Source: JBELHO01 sp042091375 (GTDB lineage Bacteria > Pseudomonadota > Gammaproteobacteria > Enterobacterales > Alteromonadaceae). Taken from it: a stretch of 64,000 bases of DNA. The position numbers and the translations under genes were made by a program. The notes below the pieces were generated by a model. It was not told the origin of the DNA. It searched no databases and worked only from the letters and a program-made list of their open reading frames with translations. Each line of letters begins with the position of its first letter. Positions within the stretch are counted from its first letter, which is position 1. Shown in pieces: positions 1-9,521 of this stretch. The DNA lies in assembly GCA_042091375.1 (NCBI GenBank), contig JBELHO010000005.1:62001-126000 (forward strand). Direction: 5' to 3'.

Positions 1-1025
1 CTTTTGATGAAGCCGGCTTGCCCGAATTGATCACTAAGGTAGTTTCACAAGGATTTTTAGTGGCATCAACCACACTGCCAAGTAGCAGCACCTATTTAAT
101 TGCAGTGCCGACCCCCCATAACAATGGCAAATGTGATCCCAGTTATGTATTTGCCGCTGCTGATGCCATTGCCAAAGTCGCCAAAGATGGGCAAACAGTG
201 ATCATAGAGTCAACCATATCACCGCAAACAAGTACCTCTGTTGCCGCTCACCTATTAAAATCAGGGGTGAAACTCAATGTTGTGCACTGTCCAGAGCGAG
301 CCATACCGGGCAATACCTTACACGAGCTTGTGCACAATGACCGGATCATTGGTGCTGCCGACCAAAACACACAACAAAAAGTCAAAGATATCTACCAAAG
401 CTTTGTCAAAGGTGAAGTGTTTCTAACCGACCTAACTACGGCTGAGTGTATTAAATTAGTCGAAAACACCTCCAGAGATGTGGGCATTGCCTTTGCCAAC
501 GAGTTAGCAGAAATATGCCAAGAATTAGGTGTGAATGTTTACGAAGTGATCAAATTAGCCAACAAACACCCAAGGGTCAATGTGTTAACCCCGGGACCTG
601 GCGTAGGCGGACACTGTATCCCTATTGACCCCTGGTTTTTAGTCGAAAAAACCCAACACGGTGACTTAGTGCGTTTATCAAGAAAAATTAATGATCAACG
701 GCCACTTGATATAGCCACTAAAATTGATGTTGTCGCTAAAGCCAATCAGGGTAAAAACATTGGCTTACTTGGCGTTGCCTACAAACCTGACGTTGATGAC
801 TGTCGTGAAACACCCGCCGAGCCTATTTTTCAACAACTCGATGAAATGGGCTATGAAGTAAAATATCACGATCCACATGTTGCCTCTTGGCAATGTCAAC
901 GATTAGAAACGCTGGACGATATTGTGCAATGGGCTGATGTTTTAGTGCTTGTCACAGGACACAAAGTCTATGCTGATTTTAACACAGAAAAACCCTTATT
1001 TGATGCCTGTGGTTTATTGCAGTAA
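1..1025 (+). CDS. wecC: UDP-N-acetyl-D-mannosamine dehydrogenase, 5' end outside window
   Basis: This enzyme oxidises UDP-ManNAc to UDP-ManNAcA in the cytoplasm with NAD+, supplying an acidic sugar for surface polysaccharides. The reading frame is open from base 3, so the TTG at 18 is internal and the N-terminal Rossmann part lies outside the window. Visible family marks are the IAVPTP strand, ESTISP, the CPER-PG segment, the AECIKLVENTSRDV helix, the catalytic-cysteine motif GVGGHCIPIDPWF and the C-terminal GVAYKPDVDD-RETP segment. It ends just before a hairpin (1048-1075). Its place at the edge of an exopolysaccharide locus suggests a role in that polymer; a partner wecB would be expected upstream. 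Another nucleotide-sugar 6-dehydrogenase is possible, but the motifs fit WecC best. Confidence 0.9.
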   Translation, partial: FDEAGLPELITKVVSQGFLVASTTLPSSSTYLIAVPTPHNNGKCDPSYVFAAADAIAKVAKDGQTVIIESTISPQTSTSVAAHLLKSGVKLNVVHCPERAIPGNTLHELVHNDRIIGAADQNTQQKVKDIYQSFVKGEVFLTDLTTAECIKLVENTSRDVGIAFANELAEICQELGVNVYEVIKLANKHPRVNVLTPGPGVGGHCIPIDPWFLVEKTQHGDLVRLSRKINDQRPLDIATKIDVVAKANQGKNIGLLGVAYKPDVDDCRETPAEPIFQQLDEMGYEVKYHDPHVASWQCQRLETLDDIVQWADVLVLVTGHKVYADFNTEKPLFDACGLLQ

Positions 1026-1047
1026 ACACCGCAATAATTCACTTATG

Positions 1048-1075
1048 TTTGGCTACTAGATCAATAGTAGCCAAA
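1048..1075 (+). terminator. Hairpin between convergent wecC and GNAT gene
   Basis: A perfect 11-bp inverted repeat (TTTGGCTACTA, loop GATCAA, TAGTAGCCAAA) starts 22 bases after the wecC stop. It is followed by a short pyrimidine stretch rather than a clean T run. Because the next gene ends from the other side, it may act in both directions. Efficiency is uncertain. Confidence 0.6.
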
Positions 1076-1138
1076 TCCTTCTAAGCTAAGCCAGTTTTCA
1101 TCCAGTATAAATTTTAACAAAGTTAGATTTTACCTAAG

Positions 1139-2227
1139 TTAGATGTTCGCCAGCTTATGTTTTAACTTGCGCAGGGCATACTCGCCCAATAAAGCAGCAT
1201 TATTTTTTGCGTAACAACACATGTTTTGCTGGTAACTGTGGTTGGTTAGCGATTTTTTATATTGAGCATGGCCATTGAGAAAATCATAATAGTCCAAGCC
1301 CTGAGCGTGATAGTGTTCAATAGCAAAGTTATGCATATATAGACCTAGTTTAATTTTTCCTGAGTATTGGTCTGTTAATGCCGATAAATAAAAATATACC
1401 CTGCCTTTAAATCGATAACAAACTAGAAAGCCTATGGGCTGAGCATTCAATGACAATTGAATAATGTCAGCCGAATTTGCCTGTATTTGCTGCAAAAAAC
1501 TATTACTAAAAGGAACAAAGTTAAAGCCACTAGGTGTGGGTGTACTAGACCACTTGTTGATATGGAACGTTTTCAGCGATGGCAAGGCATTTAATTTTTC
1601 TGCTGCTGTTGTCAACACAGTAAAAACAACTTCACCTTGCTGCTCAAGTAATCTCTTGGTTTGATTTATTTTTTGCCGAGTATTTCGCGATACAATATCA
1701 CTGAGGTGACTATTCGCAATCTGAGAGAACTGAACATCATACCCCATGTCTTCAATGAGCAGACGTTTATGTTGACTCAAAACATTAAACGATTTTTCGG
1801 TTTTATTATCGGTCATACCAATAATAAATTCATCCCAATCACTGCTCGCTGCGATAAATGAGAGCATTGCATGCTTTACTTCAGCATACACAGTCTGTTC
1901 AATTAAAAAATCATTATACTCAAGCCAAGCCTGATCATATTGTTCTATACCGGTTCTATTCAACCACCATTGACGAATGGTATAGCATTTAAATACTCGG
2001 CGGGTATTGGCAAAGATAAAGCTCAACCCAACGACACGCTTGTCTATGGTCGCTTTCAGTAAATAGCAGTCTCCTTGACATTGCTTTACCCAGGCACCGA
2101 GCCAATCCCAAGTGAGAAAGTAATGGCATTGAGCATTTACCTCTGTGGCACGCCAATCGGCTGCTACTTCTGATAGGTCAGTTATCGAAGTCTTTTCTAA
2201 TTTGACATCAATGTGTATATTGCCCAT
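1139..2227 (-). CDS. GNAT-like (BioF2/CelD-type) acyltransferase of the EPS locus
   Basis: A protein of about 362 residues resembling the large GNAT-fold proteins found in polysaccharide loci (BioF2-like/CelD-BcsL type). Supporting features are the aromatic N-terminal segment YFLTWDWLGAW, the central basic helix SRNTRQKINQTKRLLEQQG and the C-terminal acetyl-CoA-fold strands PIGFLVCYRFKGRVYFYLSA followed by GLDYYDFLNG and YKKSLT. The role is probably acylation of a sugar or an attached group in the cytoplasm; the substrate cannot be read from sequence. ATG 2227 is preferred over the TTG at 2242. It lies downstream of the GT4 gene on the same strand with a gap of about 130 bases and converges on wecC. 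Confidence 0.7.
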   Translation of the reverse strand: MGNIHIDVKLEKTSITDLSEVAADWRATEVNAQCHYFLTWDWLGAWVKQCQGDCYLLKATIDKRVVGLSFIFANTRRVFKCYTIRQWWLNRTGIEQYDQAWLEYNDFLIEQTVYAEVKHAMLSFIAASSDWDEFIIGMTDNKTEKSFNVLSQHKRLLIEDMGYDVQFSQIANSHLSDIVSRNTRQKINQTKRLLEQQGEVVFTVLTTAAEKLNALPSLKTFHINKWSSTPTPSGFNFVPFSNSFLQQIQANSADIIQLSLNAQPIGFLVCYRFKGRVYFYLSALTDQYSGKIKLGLYMHNFAIEHYHAQGLDYYDFLNGHAQYKKSLTNHSYQQNMCCYAKNNAALLGEYALRKLKHKLANI

Positions 2228-2359
2228 TGCCTCTGTTCTCAAACTTTTCTATCTTTGGATAAATATATCGCCGTGGCAACAATTGCTAACAATCCTGTGT
2301 TAATTACAATGCTAGTCTTAACAAATTGAATATTTTATTCAAAAAATTTTACCTGTGAC

Positions 2360-3346
2360 TCAAAGCCTATTGACACTTTCAACAAATTTGTCAAAAACAC
2401 AACGGTACTCAGCCAAATATTGGCTTTTTCTTTGTTTCATCTCAAGTTGTAGCTCATTTTTTAATGCTATTGACTGTTCGATAGCAGTAAAAATACTCTG
2501 GGCATTATTTTCTGTAAAGACAAAAGGTTTATTAAAAACATTCCTTAAAACCTTTGTGTCCGACAAAATACAAGGTTTTTCGTAAGCCAGCGCTTCATAA
2601 CCACCACAGTTTAACGAGTTGTTTCGCTCTGTTAAAGCCATTACCATTGCTGAATTGACCAATAAAGATAAATACTTTTCATAGGCTAAAAACCCAGTGA
2701 GAATAATATTAGAAGGCAGCTTTAACAACCGAATTTGATCGGGAATTTTACCAGTAATATATATTTTACAGCTTGACTTACTTTTCTCTAACATACGACC
2801 CGTTTCAATCACTTGTGTATAAGGTTCGTCGTCTGACCAAGAACAAATGTACAATATGTAAAGGTCTTTATTGCTGTTAACATCATCAAGTGCTGCTTGC
2901 TTTGGGATTGGTAATGGATCAGCTAACACTTCTGTATTAGCTTGCCAAGTATCGACCTTTTTTGCTACTGCTTTATTGTGCACTACAAGTAAATCTGCAT
3001 GTTTACCTACCAACTTCGCTAAACCATTAAAAAAACGCGAGCGGCCTTCGAATGGAAAAACAGCCGCATTGTGGCAATCTACTATTAATTTATATTTAAA
3101 AAACAGTTTTAAAAACGCCATAACAACGGCGAGTACCATTGACGGGTTTTGATGAAAAACAATGTCGGGCTGGTGTTTTTTAATAATTCTCAAGGTCAAT
3201 TTGATACTTTGAAAATAGCGATGGATGCGAGAACCACCTATGTCAATTTCATATAAAGGAATATTCAATAAGTCAGCTAGTGAGCGATTTCTCACTTGCC
3301 GCTCCCAAGTTAACCAAATCGCTTTTTTGTTGATACAACTATCCAT
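2360..3346 (-). CDS. Glycosyltransferase, GT4-like (GT-B fold)
   Basis: A cytoplasmic, possibly membrane-associated glycosyltransferase of 328 residues, somewhat short for GT4. The N-terminal half has the alternating strands of a GT-B acceptor domain (PDIVFHQNPS, LIVDCHNAAVFPFEG, ADLLVVHNKAVAKKV). The C-terminal half has a nucleotide-sugar-domain order: ILYICSWSDDEPY, KIYITGKIPD, IILTGFL-YEKYLSLL, then NCGGYEALAYEKPCILSD, which is the E-x7-E-like donor-binding region. It is divergent from the GT2 gene at 3573 across a 226-base AT-rich intergenic region that must contain both promoters. It presumably adds one sugar of the repeat unit; donor and linkage are unknown. Confidence 0.8.
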   Translation of the reverse strand: MDSCINKKAIWLTWERQVRNRSLADLLNIPLYEIDIGGSRIHRYFQSIKLTLRIIKKHQPDIVFHQNPSMVLAVVMAFLKLFFKYKLIVDCHNAAVFPFEGRSRFFNGLAKLVGKHADLLVVHNKAVAKKVDTWQANTEVLADPLPIPKQAALDDVNSNKDLYILYICSWSDDEPYTQVIETGRMLEKSKSSCKIYITGKIPDQIRLLKLPSNIILTGFLAYEKYLSLLVNSAMVMALTERNNSLNCGGYEALAYEKPCILSDTKVLRNVFNKPFVFTENNAQSIFTAIEQSIALKNELQLEMKQRKSQYLAEYRCVFDKFVESVNRL

Positions 3347-3572
3347 ATAATAAATTTTCTCTTGATGACTTTAATTGAATACAGAAAAATCACTAATGTC
3401 CCTCAAAGCGCATTAACGTGTTTATTGTCAACAACATAATGACTAGTCTTAAAATGAAAGTAAACTACAGATAAAACATTTACAATGATGTAAAAAAAAT
3501 AATTAATGAATTATGTCTGTTGATCATGATAATGTTAATTGACAATAATATCATAATTAATAAGGAATTTTT

Positions 3573-4835
3573 GTGACTTTGGTAGTAGGTCTTATCGAAC
3601 TTTTAACCCTGATAGCATTATTTGTTTTATGTTATGTTTATTTAGGTTATCCACTTCTCCTAAAATTATTGGTTGTTATCAAGCGAACACCTCAAATCAT
3701 CACAGAACAACACTATACCCCCAGTGTTACTTTAATAATATCATGTTTTAATGAAGAAAAAGTCATCACACAAAAAATTGAAAACAGTTTAGCCATAGAC
3801 TACCCTCGTGAATGTTTACAGATAATGATCGTTTCCGATGGTTCATTCGACAACACCGAAAACATAGTTAAATCCTACGCAGATCGCGGTATTAAATTGA
3901 TCCGACAAGAAGGACGTTTAGGTAAAACATCTGCAATTAATATGGCAATGACCACAGTAAAAAGTGAAGTTGTGGTATTTTCAGACGCGAACGCCATGTA
4001 CGCACCTGATGCAATTTTAAAATTAGTCGCACCACTTGCAGAGAACAAGGTTGGTTATGTTGTAGGTGCGGCTTTATACACAGATCAACACGAAAGTTCA
4101 GCGGCAGACAGTGAAAATAAATATTGGCAATACGAGCTATCAATTAAACAGATGGAAAGCCAACTGAGTTCTGTTGTTGGTGGTGATGGTGCTATATACG
4201 CAATTAAAAGTAAGCTTTATATGCCGCTCGCTGCTACAGATATCAATGACTTTGTCAATCCACTACAGATCATTACCCAAGGCTACCGAGGCGTATTTGC
4301 AAAAGATGCCATCGCTTATGAACAAACAGCTGGCGACTTTGCTAAAGAAGCTAAACGCAAACAACGTATTGTCAATCGAAGTTTTACCGGATTAATGAAA
4401 ATGAAGCAAACCCTAAACCCATTTAGATATGGGTTGTTCAGCTTACAACTGTTGTCACACAAATTACTGAGGTGGCTGATCCCAGTGTTTATTATAATTT
4501 TTGCCTCGGGAAGCGTGTTTATGAGTTACCAACAAAACACTGTTTATAAAGTGATCACTATTTTGGGGATAGTATTTTTACTTCTAGCGCAAATAGGCTT
4601 TGTAAAAGCAAAAAAATCCAACTCAAGTATTATTTTTTACCTGCCTTATTACTTTGTTATGGTCAACTATTACGCTTTGATGGGAATAATTACTGCACTA
4701 GCCGGAAATGTACAAGTCATTTGGAGCCCCCCAAGAGCAAAAGATAAGAACACACACAGCATCAATCTATTAAGTAAAGTTAGCCTGTTAATTTTTAACT
4801 GTATTTGCTTGCGAGTACTATTTGATATAATTTAA
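3573..4835 (+). CDS. Membrane glycosyltransferase, family 2
   Basis: A processive-type or lipid-linked GT2 enzyme of 420 residues. An N-terminal membrane helix (about 5-30) precedes a GT-A domain with SCFNEEKVI, the nucleotide-binding VSDGSFDNT, GRLGKTSAINMA, the metal-binding region VVVFSDANAMYAPDA and GGDGAIYAIK. A basic KRKQRIVNRSFTG segment takes the place of the QxxRW region. Three or four C-terminal membrane segments follow (about 290-400). The start is GTG at 3573, supported by AAGGA six bases upstream. One base separates its stop from the next gene, and that gene overlaps the acetyltransferase by four bases, so 3573-6902 is one operon. The product probably elongates the polymer or its repeat unit at the inner membrane. 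Confidence 0.85.
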   Translation: MTLVVGLIELLTLIALFVLCYVYLGYPLLLKLLVVIKRTPQIITEQHYTPSVTLIISCFNEEKVITQKIENSLAIDYPRECLQIMIVSDGSFDNTENIVKSYADRGIKLIRQEGRLGKTSAINMAMTTVKSEVVVFSDANAMYAPDAILKLVAPLAENKVGYVVGAALYTDQHESSAADSENKYWQYELSIKQMESQLSSVVGGDGAIYAIKSKLYMPLAATDINDFVNPLQIITQGYRGVFAKDAIAYEQTAGDFAKEAKRKQRIVNRSFTGLMKMKQTLNPFRYGLFSLQLLSHKLLRWLIPVFIIIFASGSVFMSYQQNTVYKVITILGIVFLLLAQIGFVKAKKSNSSIIFYLPYYFVMVNYYALMGIITALAGNVQVIWSPPRAKDKNTHSINLLSKVSLLIFNCICLRVLFDII

Positions 4836-4836
4836 A

Positions 4837-6327
4837 TTGAATATGAATTTGCCACTAAAATTAATAGTATTAACCCTACTTATCGCGCCGTCCTTGTGGT
4901 TTACAACTCAAGCAAGTATGTGGTCGGAAGGGCAATGTGATCAATTTCCAGCTGATGGTGCTACTAGACTCTATTTTAACGGTGCGGCGTACATACCTTG
5001 GGAAAATATGCTAGGAGATTGGTTAGATGTTGATTTATCTCCTCAGGGTGATAACCCTTTTGCACAATTACACGGTGATACTGCTAGCAATACTAGCTTA
5101 ACCGCAGATGTGACAAGTCTCGTACAACATTGGCTATCTAAAACAATAAAAAACCGTGGATTTTTTTTAAAATACGCAAATGGAAGTCAAAGAAAAATTT
5201 TCACTAAAGAGAGCATGAGTGCTCCTAAATTAAAACTAACTTACCAAAACAAAGAGGTCGTATTAACCAGTAACCAAGATACAGAATTAAACCAAGCCAC
5301 ATACAAATGCCTAGGCAGCAAAGACAATATCAATTTACACAACCATGGATTAATCTTTTTTTCTTTACCTGAGACCAACAAGCTATTATTGAAAGCAGAG
5401 CTGTTAGTCAACACCACCAAACCATTTAAACAAACCCCTATCATCGATGTTTACGCAGTCCGTTTACCTGATTATCACTATGACTTATTAACATTGTCCA
5501 ATACTTCAAAATTACTCGATGAACACGTAATTTACCAAACGAGCTTTGACAGTTATGACTGGAGGGCATTATGGCAAATTGAACATGATGTCAAACTTGT
5601 CAAAGCAAACTTGCTCAAAGGTATTGATCTGCGTAATAAATACCAACCACTTGATGGCAATGCCCTCAGAGTAACAATAGCCGAGAATACTCATGTAGGC
5701 GTTAGTGCTAAATTACTACTCGATCAGTTCGATACATTGCAGGCAATTAAAAACAATACCCTATACATGCGATATCATCTGCGTTTTGGTGATACTTGGC
5801 AAACTGAGGTAGATGGAAAGCTGCCGGGTTTTTCAGGTACCTATGCCAGCCAATCATATCGAGGTGGGTGGGGAGGAAGGCGTTCAACCGGCAAAAATGG
5901 TTGGTCTGCGCGTGGCAGGTTTTCGCCAACAACACCATTGAGTAACCCGCTATCAGATCGTGTGCCTATTGGCAGCTACTTATATCACTCAAACATGCCT
6001 TCACCCTATGGTGATGTATATTATTGGCAAAAAAATGATAAGTTTGTTTTAAAAAAAAATAACTGGTACGCCATAGATCAACGCATCACAATGAATTCGT
6101 CGGGAAAAAAAAATGGCGTTCTACAAGCTTGGATAGATAATATTTTAGTATTTGAAAAGCGTGATATAAACTTTTCAGATCACCCCGATATTGGTATAGA
6201 AGCAATTTGGCTTAATGTTTACCACGGCGGCAAGGAAAAAGCCGATAAAAATATTACCTTATATATTGATGAATTAACTTTATCTAGCCAACCTATTGGC
6301 TCCCTGAATAGAGATCATAAAGAATGA
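4837..6327 (+). CDS. Secreted DNRLRE-module protein with polysaccharide-lyase-14-like domain
   Basis: A 496-residue protein with a signal peptide (about 1-26, ending at QAS). The N-terminal half (about 27-215) resembles a DNRLRE-type beta-sandwich, with WSEGQC at its start, the tract WENMLGDWLDVD and a following T-x-D-V-T-x-L-V strand. The C-terminal half (about 230-485) resembles PL14-type alginate/glucuronan lyases, with YMRYHLRFGDTW, DGKLPG, GGWGGRRSTGKNGWSARGRF, a W-YAIDQRI segment and GVLQAWIDNILVFEK. It probably acts in the periplasm or outside on an acidic polysaccharide; catalysis is inferred, not shown. It overlaps the acetyltransferase by ATGA. It is clearly related to the 793-residue protein at 6905-9286. 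No PEP-CTERM tail is present. Confidence 0.7.
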   Translation: MNMNLPLKLIVLTLLIAPSLWFTTQASMWSEGQCDQFPADGATRLYFNGAAYIPWENMLGDWLDVDLSPQGDNPFAQLHGDTASNTSLTADVTSLVQHWLSKTIKNRGFFLKYANGSQRKIFTKESMSAPKLKLTYQNKEVVLTSNQDTELNQATYKCLGSKDNINLHNHGLIFFSLPETNKLLLKAELLVNTTKPFKQTPIIDVYAVRLPDYHYDLLTLSNTSKLLDEHVIYQTSFDSYDWRALWQIEHDVKLVKANLLKGIDLRNKYQPLDGNALRVTIAENTHVGVSAKLLLDQFDTLQAIKNNTLYMRYHLRFGDTWQTEVDGKLPGFSGTYASQSYRGGWGGRRSTGKNGWSARGRFSPTTPLSNPLSDRVPIGSYLYHSNMPSPYGDVYYWQKNDKFVLKKNNWYAIDQRITMNSSGKKNGVLQAWIDNILVFEKRDINFSDHPDIGIEAIWLNVYHGGKEKADKNITLYIDELTLSSQPIGSLNRDHKE

Positions 6328-6902
6328 AACAGCTCATTAAGGATATATTGCAATATGTTTGTATCTTGTTTGTCCTACCCCTAATTATTTATTTTGTGCT
6401 TGTTCCCAAGAGAATGCGTGACAATGCGTTCAGGTGTCACAGCCAAGTACTGAGTTTATTACCCGGCAAACTAGGCAGTTATCTGCGTTTAGCCTACTAC
6501 CGCTTTACTATGAAGAATTGTAAAGGGTCTGGTGTTATTCATTTTGCTACTTTGTTCTCGCATTTTGATACCGACATTGACGACAACGTATATATAGGTC
6601 CGCAATGCAATATTGGTTCGTGCTCAATAGGTGAAAATAGCTTGATCGCCAGTGGTGTACATATTCTTAGTGGTAAAAACCAGCATAATTTTGAGGATTT
6701 AAGTCAACCAATACAACAGCAAGGAGGTGCTTTCACCAAGATCAGCATTGGAAGTGACTGTTGGATAGGCAATCAAGCAACAATTATGGCAAATATTGGT
6801 GCACATGCGATTGTTGCTGCAGGGGCTGTAGTTGTCCGAGACGTGCCAGAAAAAGCCATAGTAGCAGGTAACCCTGCCACTATTTTAAGGTACCGAAACT
6901 AA
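6324..6902 (+). CDS. Hexapeptide-repeat acetyltransferase (left-handed beta helix)
   Basis: A 192-residue acyltransferase of the LbH superfamily, the group that includes WcaF, WcaB and CysE-like O-acetyltransferases. An N-terminal hydrophobic segment (about 10-28) suggests membrane association. Hexad repeats follow, such as NVYIGPQCNIGSCSIGENSLIASG, VHILSG, and the closing coils IGSDCWIGNQATIMANIGAHAIVAAGAVVVRDVPEKAIVAGNPA. The catalytic histidine is probably in the KNQHNF stretch. It is the third gene of the 3573-6902 operon (four-base overlap) and meets the next gene tail to tail with two bases between stop codons. It probably O-acetylates the exopolysaccharide or a lipid-linked unit. Confidence 0.8.
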   Translation: MKQLIKDILQYVCILFVLPLIIYFVLVPKRMRDNAFRCHSQVLSLLPGKLGSYLRLAYYRFTMKNCKGSGVIHFATLFSHFDTDIDDNVYIGPQCNIGSCSIGENSLIASGVHILSGKNQHNFEDLSQPIQQQGGAFTKISIGSDCWIGNQATIMANIGAHAIVAAGAVVVRDVPEKAIVAGNPATILRYRN

Positions 6903-6904
6903 AC

Positions 6905-9286
6905 TTATTGAAAAAATAGACTTAATTTAGGCTGTTTTACTTGGTCAATCGCTTCCTTGCTGGCGAAGTTGTGCTTACCAGACAAGGCTTTAAGCACAAT
7001 ATTAATTTCATTAGCAGGCTGTTCACTGTCCAATAACTGAGTAATATTAATAGCCACTTGTTTAACTTCGTTGGTGTCCTCAACCACGCTTAAAGAAAAG
7101 GGATGAGAGCCATTTAGCTGGCCAGAAGCGTCAACCCAGTCACCTAGGCGGTTTTGCCAAGGTAATTGGCTTTGATAATCTTTGTGATCTCGAGTCGCAC
7201 CAGACAAATCGCCACTTCCTTCTGACCAATCATCAGTGCCTAAAAATACTGCTAAATTTAGTTCTCCATATTGACTCAAATCCGATAAAATAAGATAAGC
7301 ATTGGTCAAAGAGGCATAGTCTATCTGTTGCCCTTCAAATGAAAAATTAAATAAACCAGTGGTGTTAGTGGCTAATTTAATAGTTTCTTTAAATCCCTGT
7401 GCCTTATATGTGCTATCAGCAAGGTAAGTGTCTTTTTTCACGGCAAAATCGACTCGGGTGCTTGCTTGACTTTGTAGCTGCCAAGCCAATCTTGACTCGA
7501 CACCTTGGTCATCAATAACTATAAGCTCTACTATTGAATTATCAGTAGTCAGAAATGGCATTTGAAAGCTATAGGTTAATGAATTTTCAGCTACAACCTC
7601 TCCATTTAATAACCATTGATAGGCAATGTTAGCACCTTCAGGATCAGAAACATCAACTGAAAAATTGACCACTTCGCCAAAATCAACAAACATCGATGAC
7701 TGTTCAGGGGTATAACTGTGAATTTCGGGAGGGAGATTTGGCTCTGCACCTGCTAAAGGGGAAATATTACTCAACCGAGTAGGGCCTATGTAGCTTTTGG
7801 CGATAACCACATTATCAAGGTAAGCATGAGTCGTTTTACTGATGGGTGTTTTTCCACCATGAAAGATATTCATCCAAACCCGATCAATTTTAATATGAGC
7901 AGAATGCTCATCTCTAAATTGTAAGTCGTCTTTTGTGTAAGCAGCGACGCCATTAATCCATGCTTTAATTACCCCGTCATTTTTTCCTGGGGTATTCACT
8001 TTGACGTACTGTTCGATAGCGTACCATTTATTGGGTGTCAACATACCAGGTGCTTGGCCGTCATAAATAATATGGTCACCATAATTATCTACTTGATCTG
8101 CGTGATAAATATAGTTGCCAATGGGGACCATATCACTAAAAGGGTTATTGCCTTTGATCTTCATGTTAAAACGACCACGAGCTGACCAACCATTGCTGCC
8201 ATCTGATCTTCTACCGCCCCAACCGCCCTCATAATCAGTGCCGGCATAGGTTCCTGCAATCCCTGGTAACTTGCCATCATCATCAGTATGCCAAGTATTA
8301 CCGAGGCGAATGTAGTAACGCAAATAAACTTCTTCTAAGTCATTACCTAGTTCGTCGGCAAATAAGTACAGTAAATTGAGTCCTGTGAGTTCATTTTCAG
8401 TGATTTCTACCTGAAGTGCTTTACCCATGAAAGGTTCAAATTTTTCACTTGGATTGGCAGTGACAATTTGTAAGTTTTCTTGATGGGTTATTACTGACCA
8501 ATTACTTTGCCAATTGTCATGTTCAAAAGACTCGGCAAGCAAAACGTCAGCATGCTGTATCATTTGATAATCATTTGGGTAATACCACGACAAGTCACTA
8601 TCGTCATAATTTTTCGATGTTATCGCTACGCGATAAGTATCTAGCATTGAATCGCCGTATTGCTTGTCATCAATATTGAGTATCAATTTTGCTGAATGGA
8701 TCGTTGCTGAATGGCTAATATCGTCTAGACTAAAATACAACAAAATTGAGGAACCCGATGACAGGAGCTCCTCTTCACCAGAGCACTTATACGTTGTGCT
8801 TTTCAGTTCGGTATCTGCATTGACCTTAAATAGAAAAGTTCCTTGTGAGGTAACAACCTCTAATTGGCTGGCTGGCAGGCCCGAGGTGTTTTCTTTACTG
8901 ACAATATTGGCCTTGCCGGAGAGTCGATTGCGAATAAAGAAGCCCTGATTGAAATATTTTCCTTGATGCCAATCGACAACTATATTAGACACATCCATTT
9001 GAATTTCTTGTTGCTCATCAAGATCTTCTATTAATGAACTAGTAAAGGGCGTATCACCTTGTGCTACGTTTTCTGTGTCGCGCCAGTCACCTAGGTGATT
9101 GCGCCATTTAAAGTAGGCCCCAGCATTGTAATATTGACGATTAGCGCCGTGGTATGTGCCCAAAGAACATTGCCCTTCAGCCCAAGAATGGAAATTGGTA
9201 TTAGCTAAGGCACTAGTTTGAATTGCTGTTTGCGTTGTGCAAAGAAACAATAAACATAAAAATGATAGTGGTCTAAAAATATGCAT
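6905..9286 (-). CDS. Large secreted DNRLRE / PL14-like / PKD-like multidomain protein
   Basis: ATG 9286 is chosen: it has GGAG five bases upstream and begins a clear signal peptide (FLCLLFLCTTQTAI), giving 793 residues; the longer frame starting at 9379 adds an implausible leader. Order: signal peptide; first DNRLRE-like module with W-NHLGDW-D (about 30-145); a second beta region; a PL14-like domain (about 255-510) with YLRYYIRLGNTW, DGKLPGIAGTY, GGWGGRRSDGSNGWSARGRF and GVIKAWINGV; a PKD/Ig-like domain (about 525-625) starting PPEIHSYTPEQ; and a last DNRLRE-like module (about 630-793) with WQNRLGDWVDASG. The last module keeps the same core as the first. It probably binds or cleaves the acidic polymer outside the cell. 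It is paralogous to 4837-6327 and has no PEP-CTERM tail. Confidence 0.7.
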   Translation of the reverse strand: MHIFRPLSFLCLLFLCTTQTAIQTSALANTNFHSWAEGQCSLGTYHGANRQYYNAGAYFKWRNHLGDWRDTENVAQGDTPFTSSLIEDLDEQQEIQMDVSNIVVDWHQGKYFNQGFFIRNRLSGKANIVSKENTSGLPASQLEVVTSQGTFLFKVNADTELKSTTYKCSGEEELLSSGSSILLYFSLDDISHSATIHSAKLILNIDDKQYGDSMLDTYRVAITSKNYDDSDLSWYYPNDYQMIQHADVLLAESFEHDNWQSNWSVITHQENLQIVTANPSEKFEPFMGKALQVEITENELTGLNLLYLFADELGNDLEEVYLRYYIRLGNTWHTDDDGKLPGIAGTYAGTDYEGGWGGRRSDGSNGWSARGRFNMKIKGNNPFSDMVPIGNYIYHADQVDNYGDHIIYDGQAPGMLTPNKWYAIEQYVKVNTPGKNDGVIKAWINGVAAYTKDDLQFRDEHSAHIKIDRVWMNIFHGGKTPISKTTHAYLDNVVIAKSYIGPTRLSNISPLAGAEPNLPPEIHSYTPEQSSMFVDFGEVVNFSVDVSDPEGANIAYQWLLNGEVVAENSLTYSFQMPFLTTDNSIVELIVIDDQGVESRLAWQLQSQASTRVDFAVKKDTYLADSTYKAQGFKETIKLATNTTGLFNFSFEGQQIDYASLTNAYLILSDLSQYGELNLAVFLGTDDWSEGSGDLSGATRDHKDYQSQLPWQNRLGDWVDASGQLNGSHPFSLSVVEDTNEVKQVAINITQLLDSEQPANEINIVLKALSGKHNFASKEAIDQVKQPKLSLFFQ

Positions 9287-9521
9287 AAATACTCCAAAAA
9301 CTAAAAAGTCGCATTGAAGTCGTGTTGCAGGATAAAATGTAGGAAAACAATTATTGCTTCTTGGCGGCCACGCTATCATAGGAAAACCCTTAGACCGTTT
9401 GCTTTGCGTCCTCAGCTTTCACTGAGTTTGCCTTTATCAAGCCTACACAACCTTCCTATCTTAGGCTTATATGGGCAAAAAACCAGTATTATTTCACTTA
9501 TTTTCGCGCTTAAATTTTAAG

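Noticed and set aside
9355..9400. Possible minus-strand sigma-54 promoter upstream of the large DNRLRE protein (TGGCCGCCAAGAAGCAA)
   Set aside because: GG and GC spacing fits, but the -12 element is AAGCA and the -24 element is poor; too weak to list.
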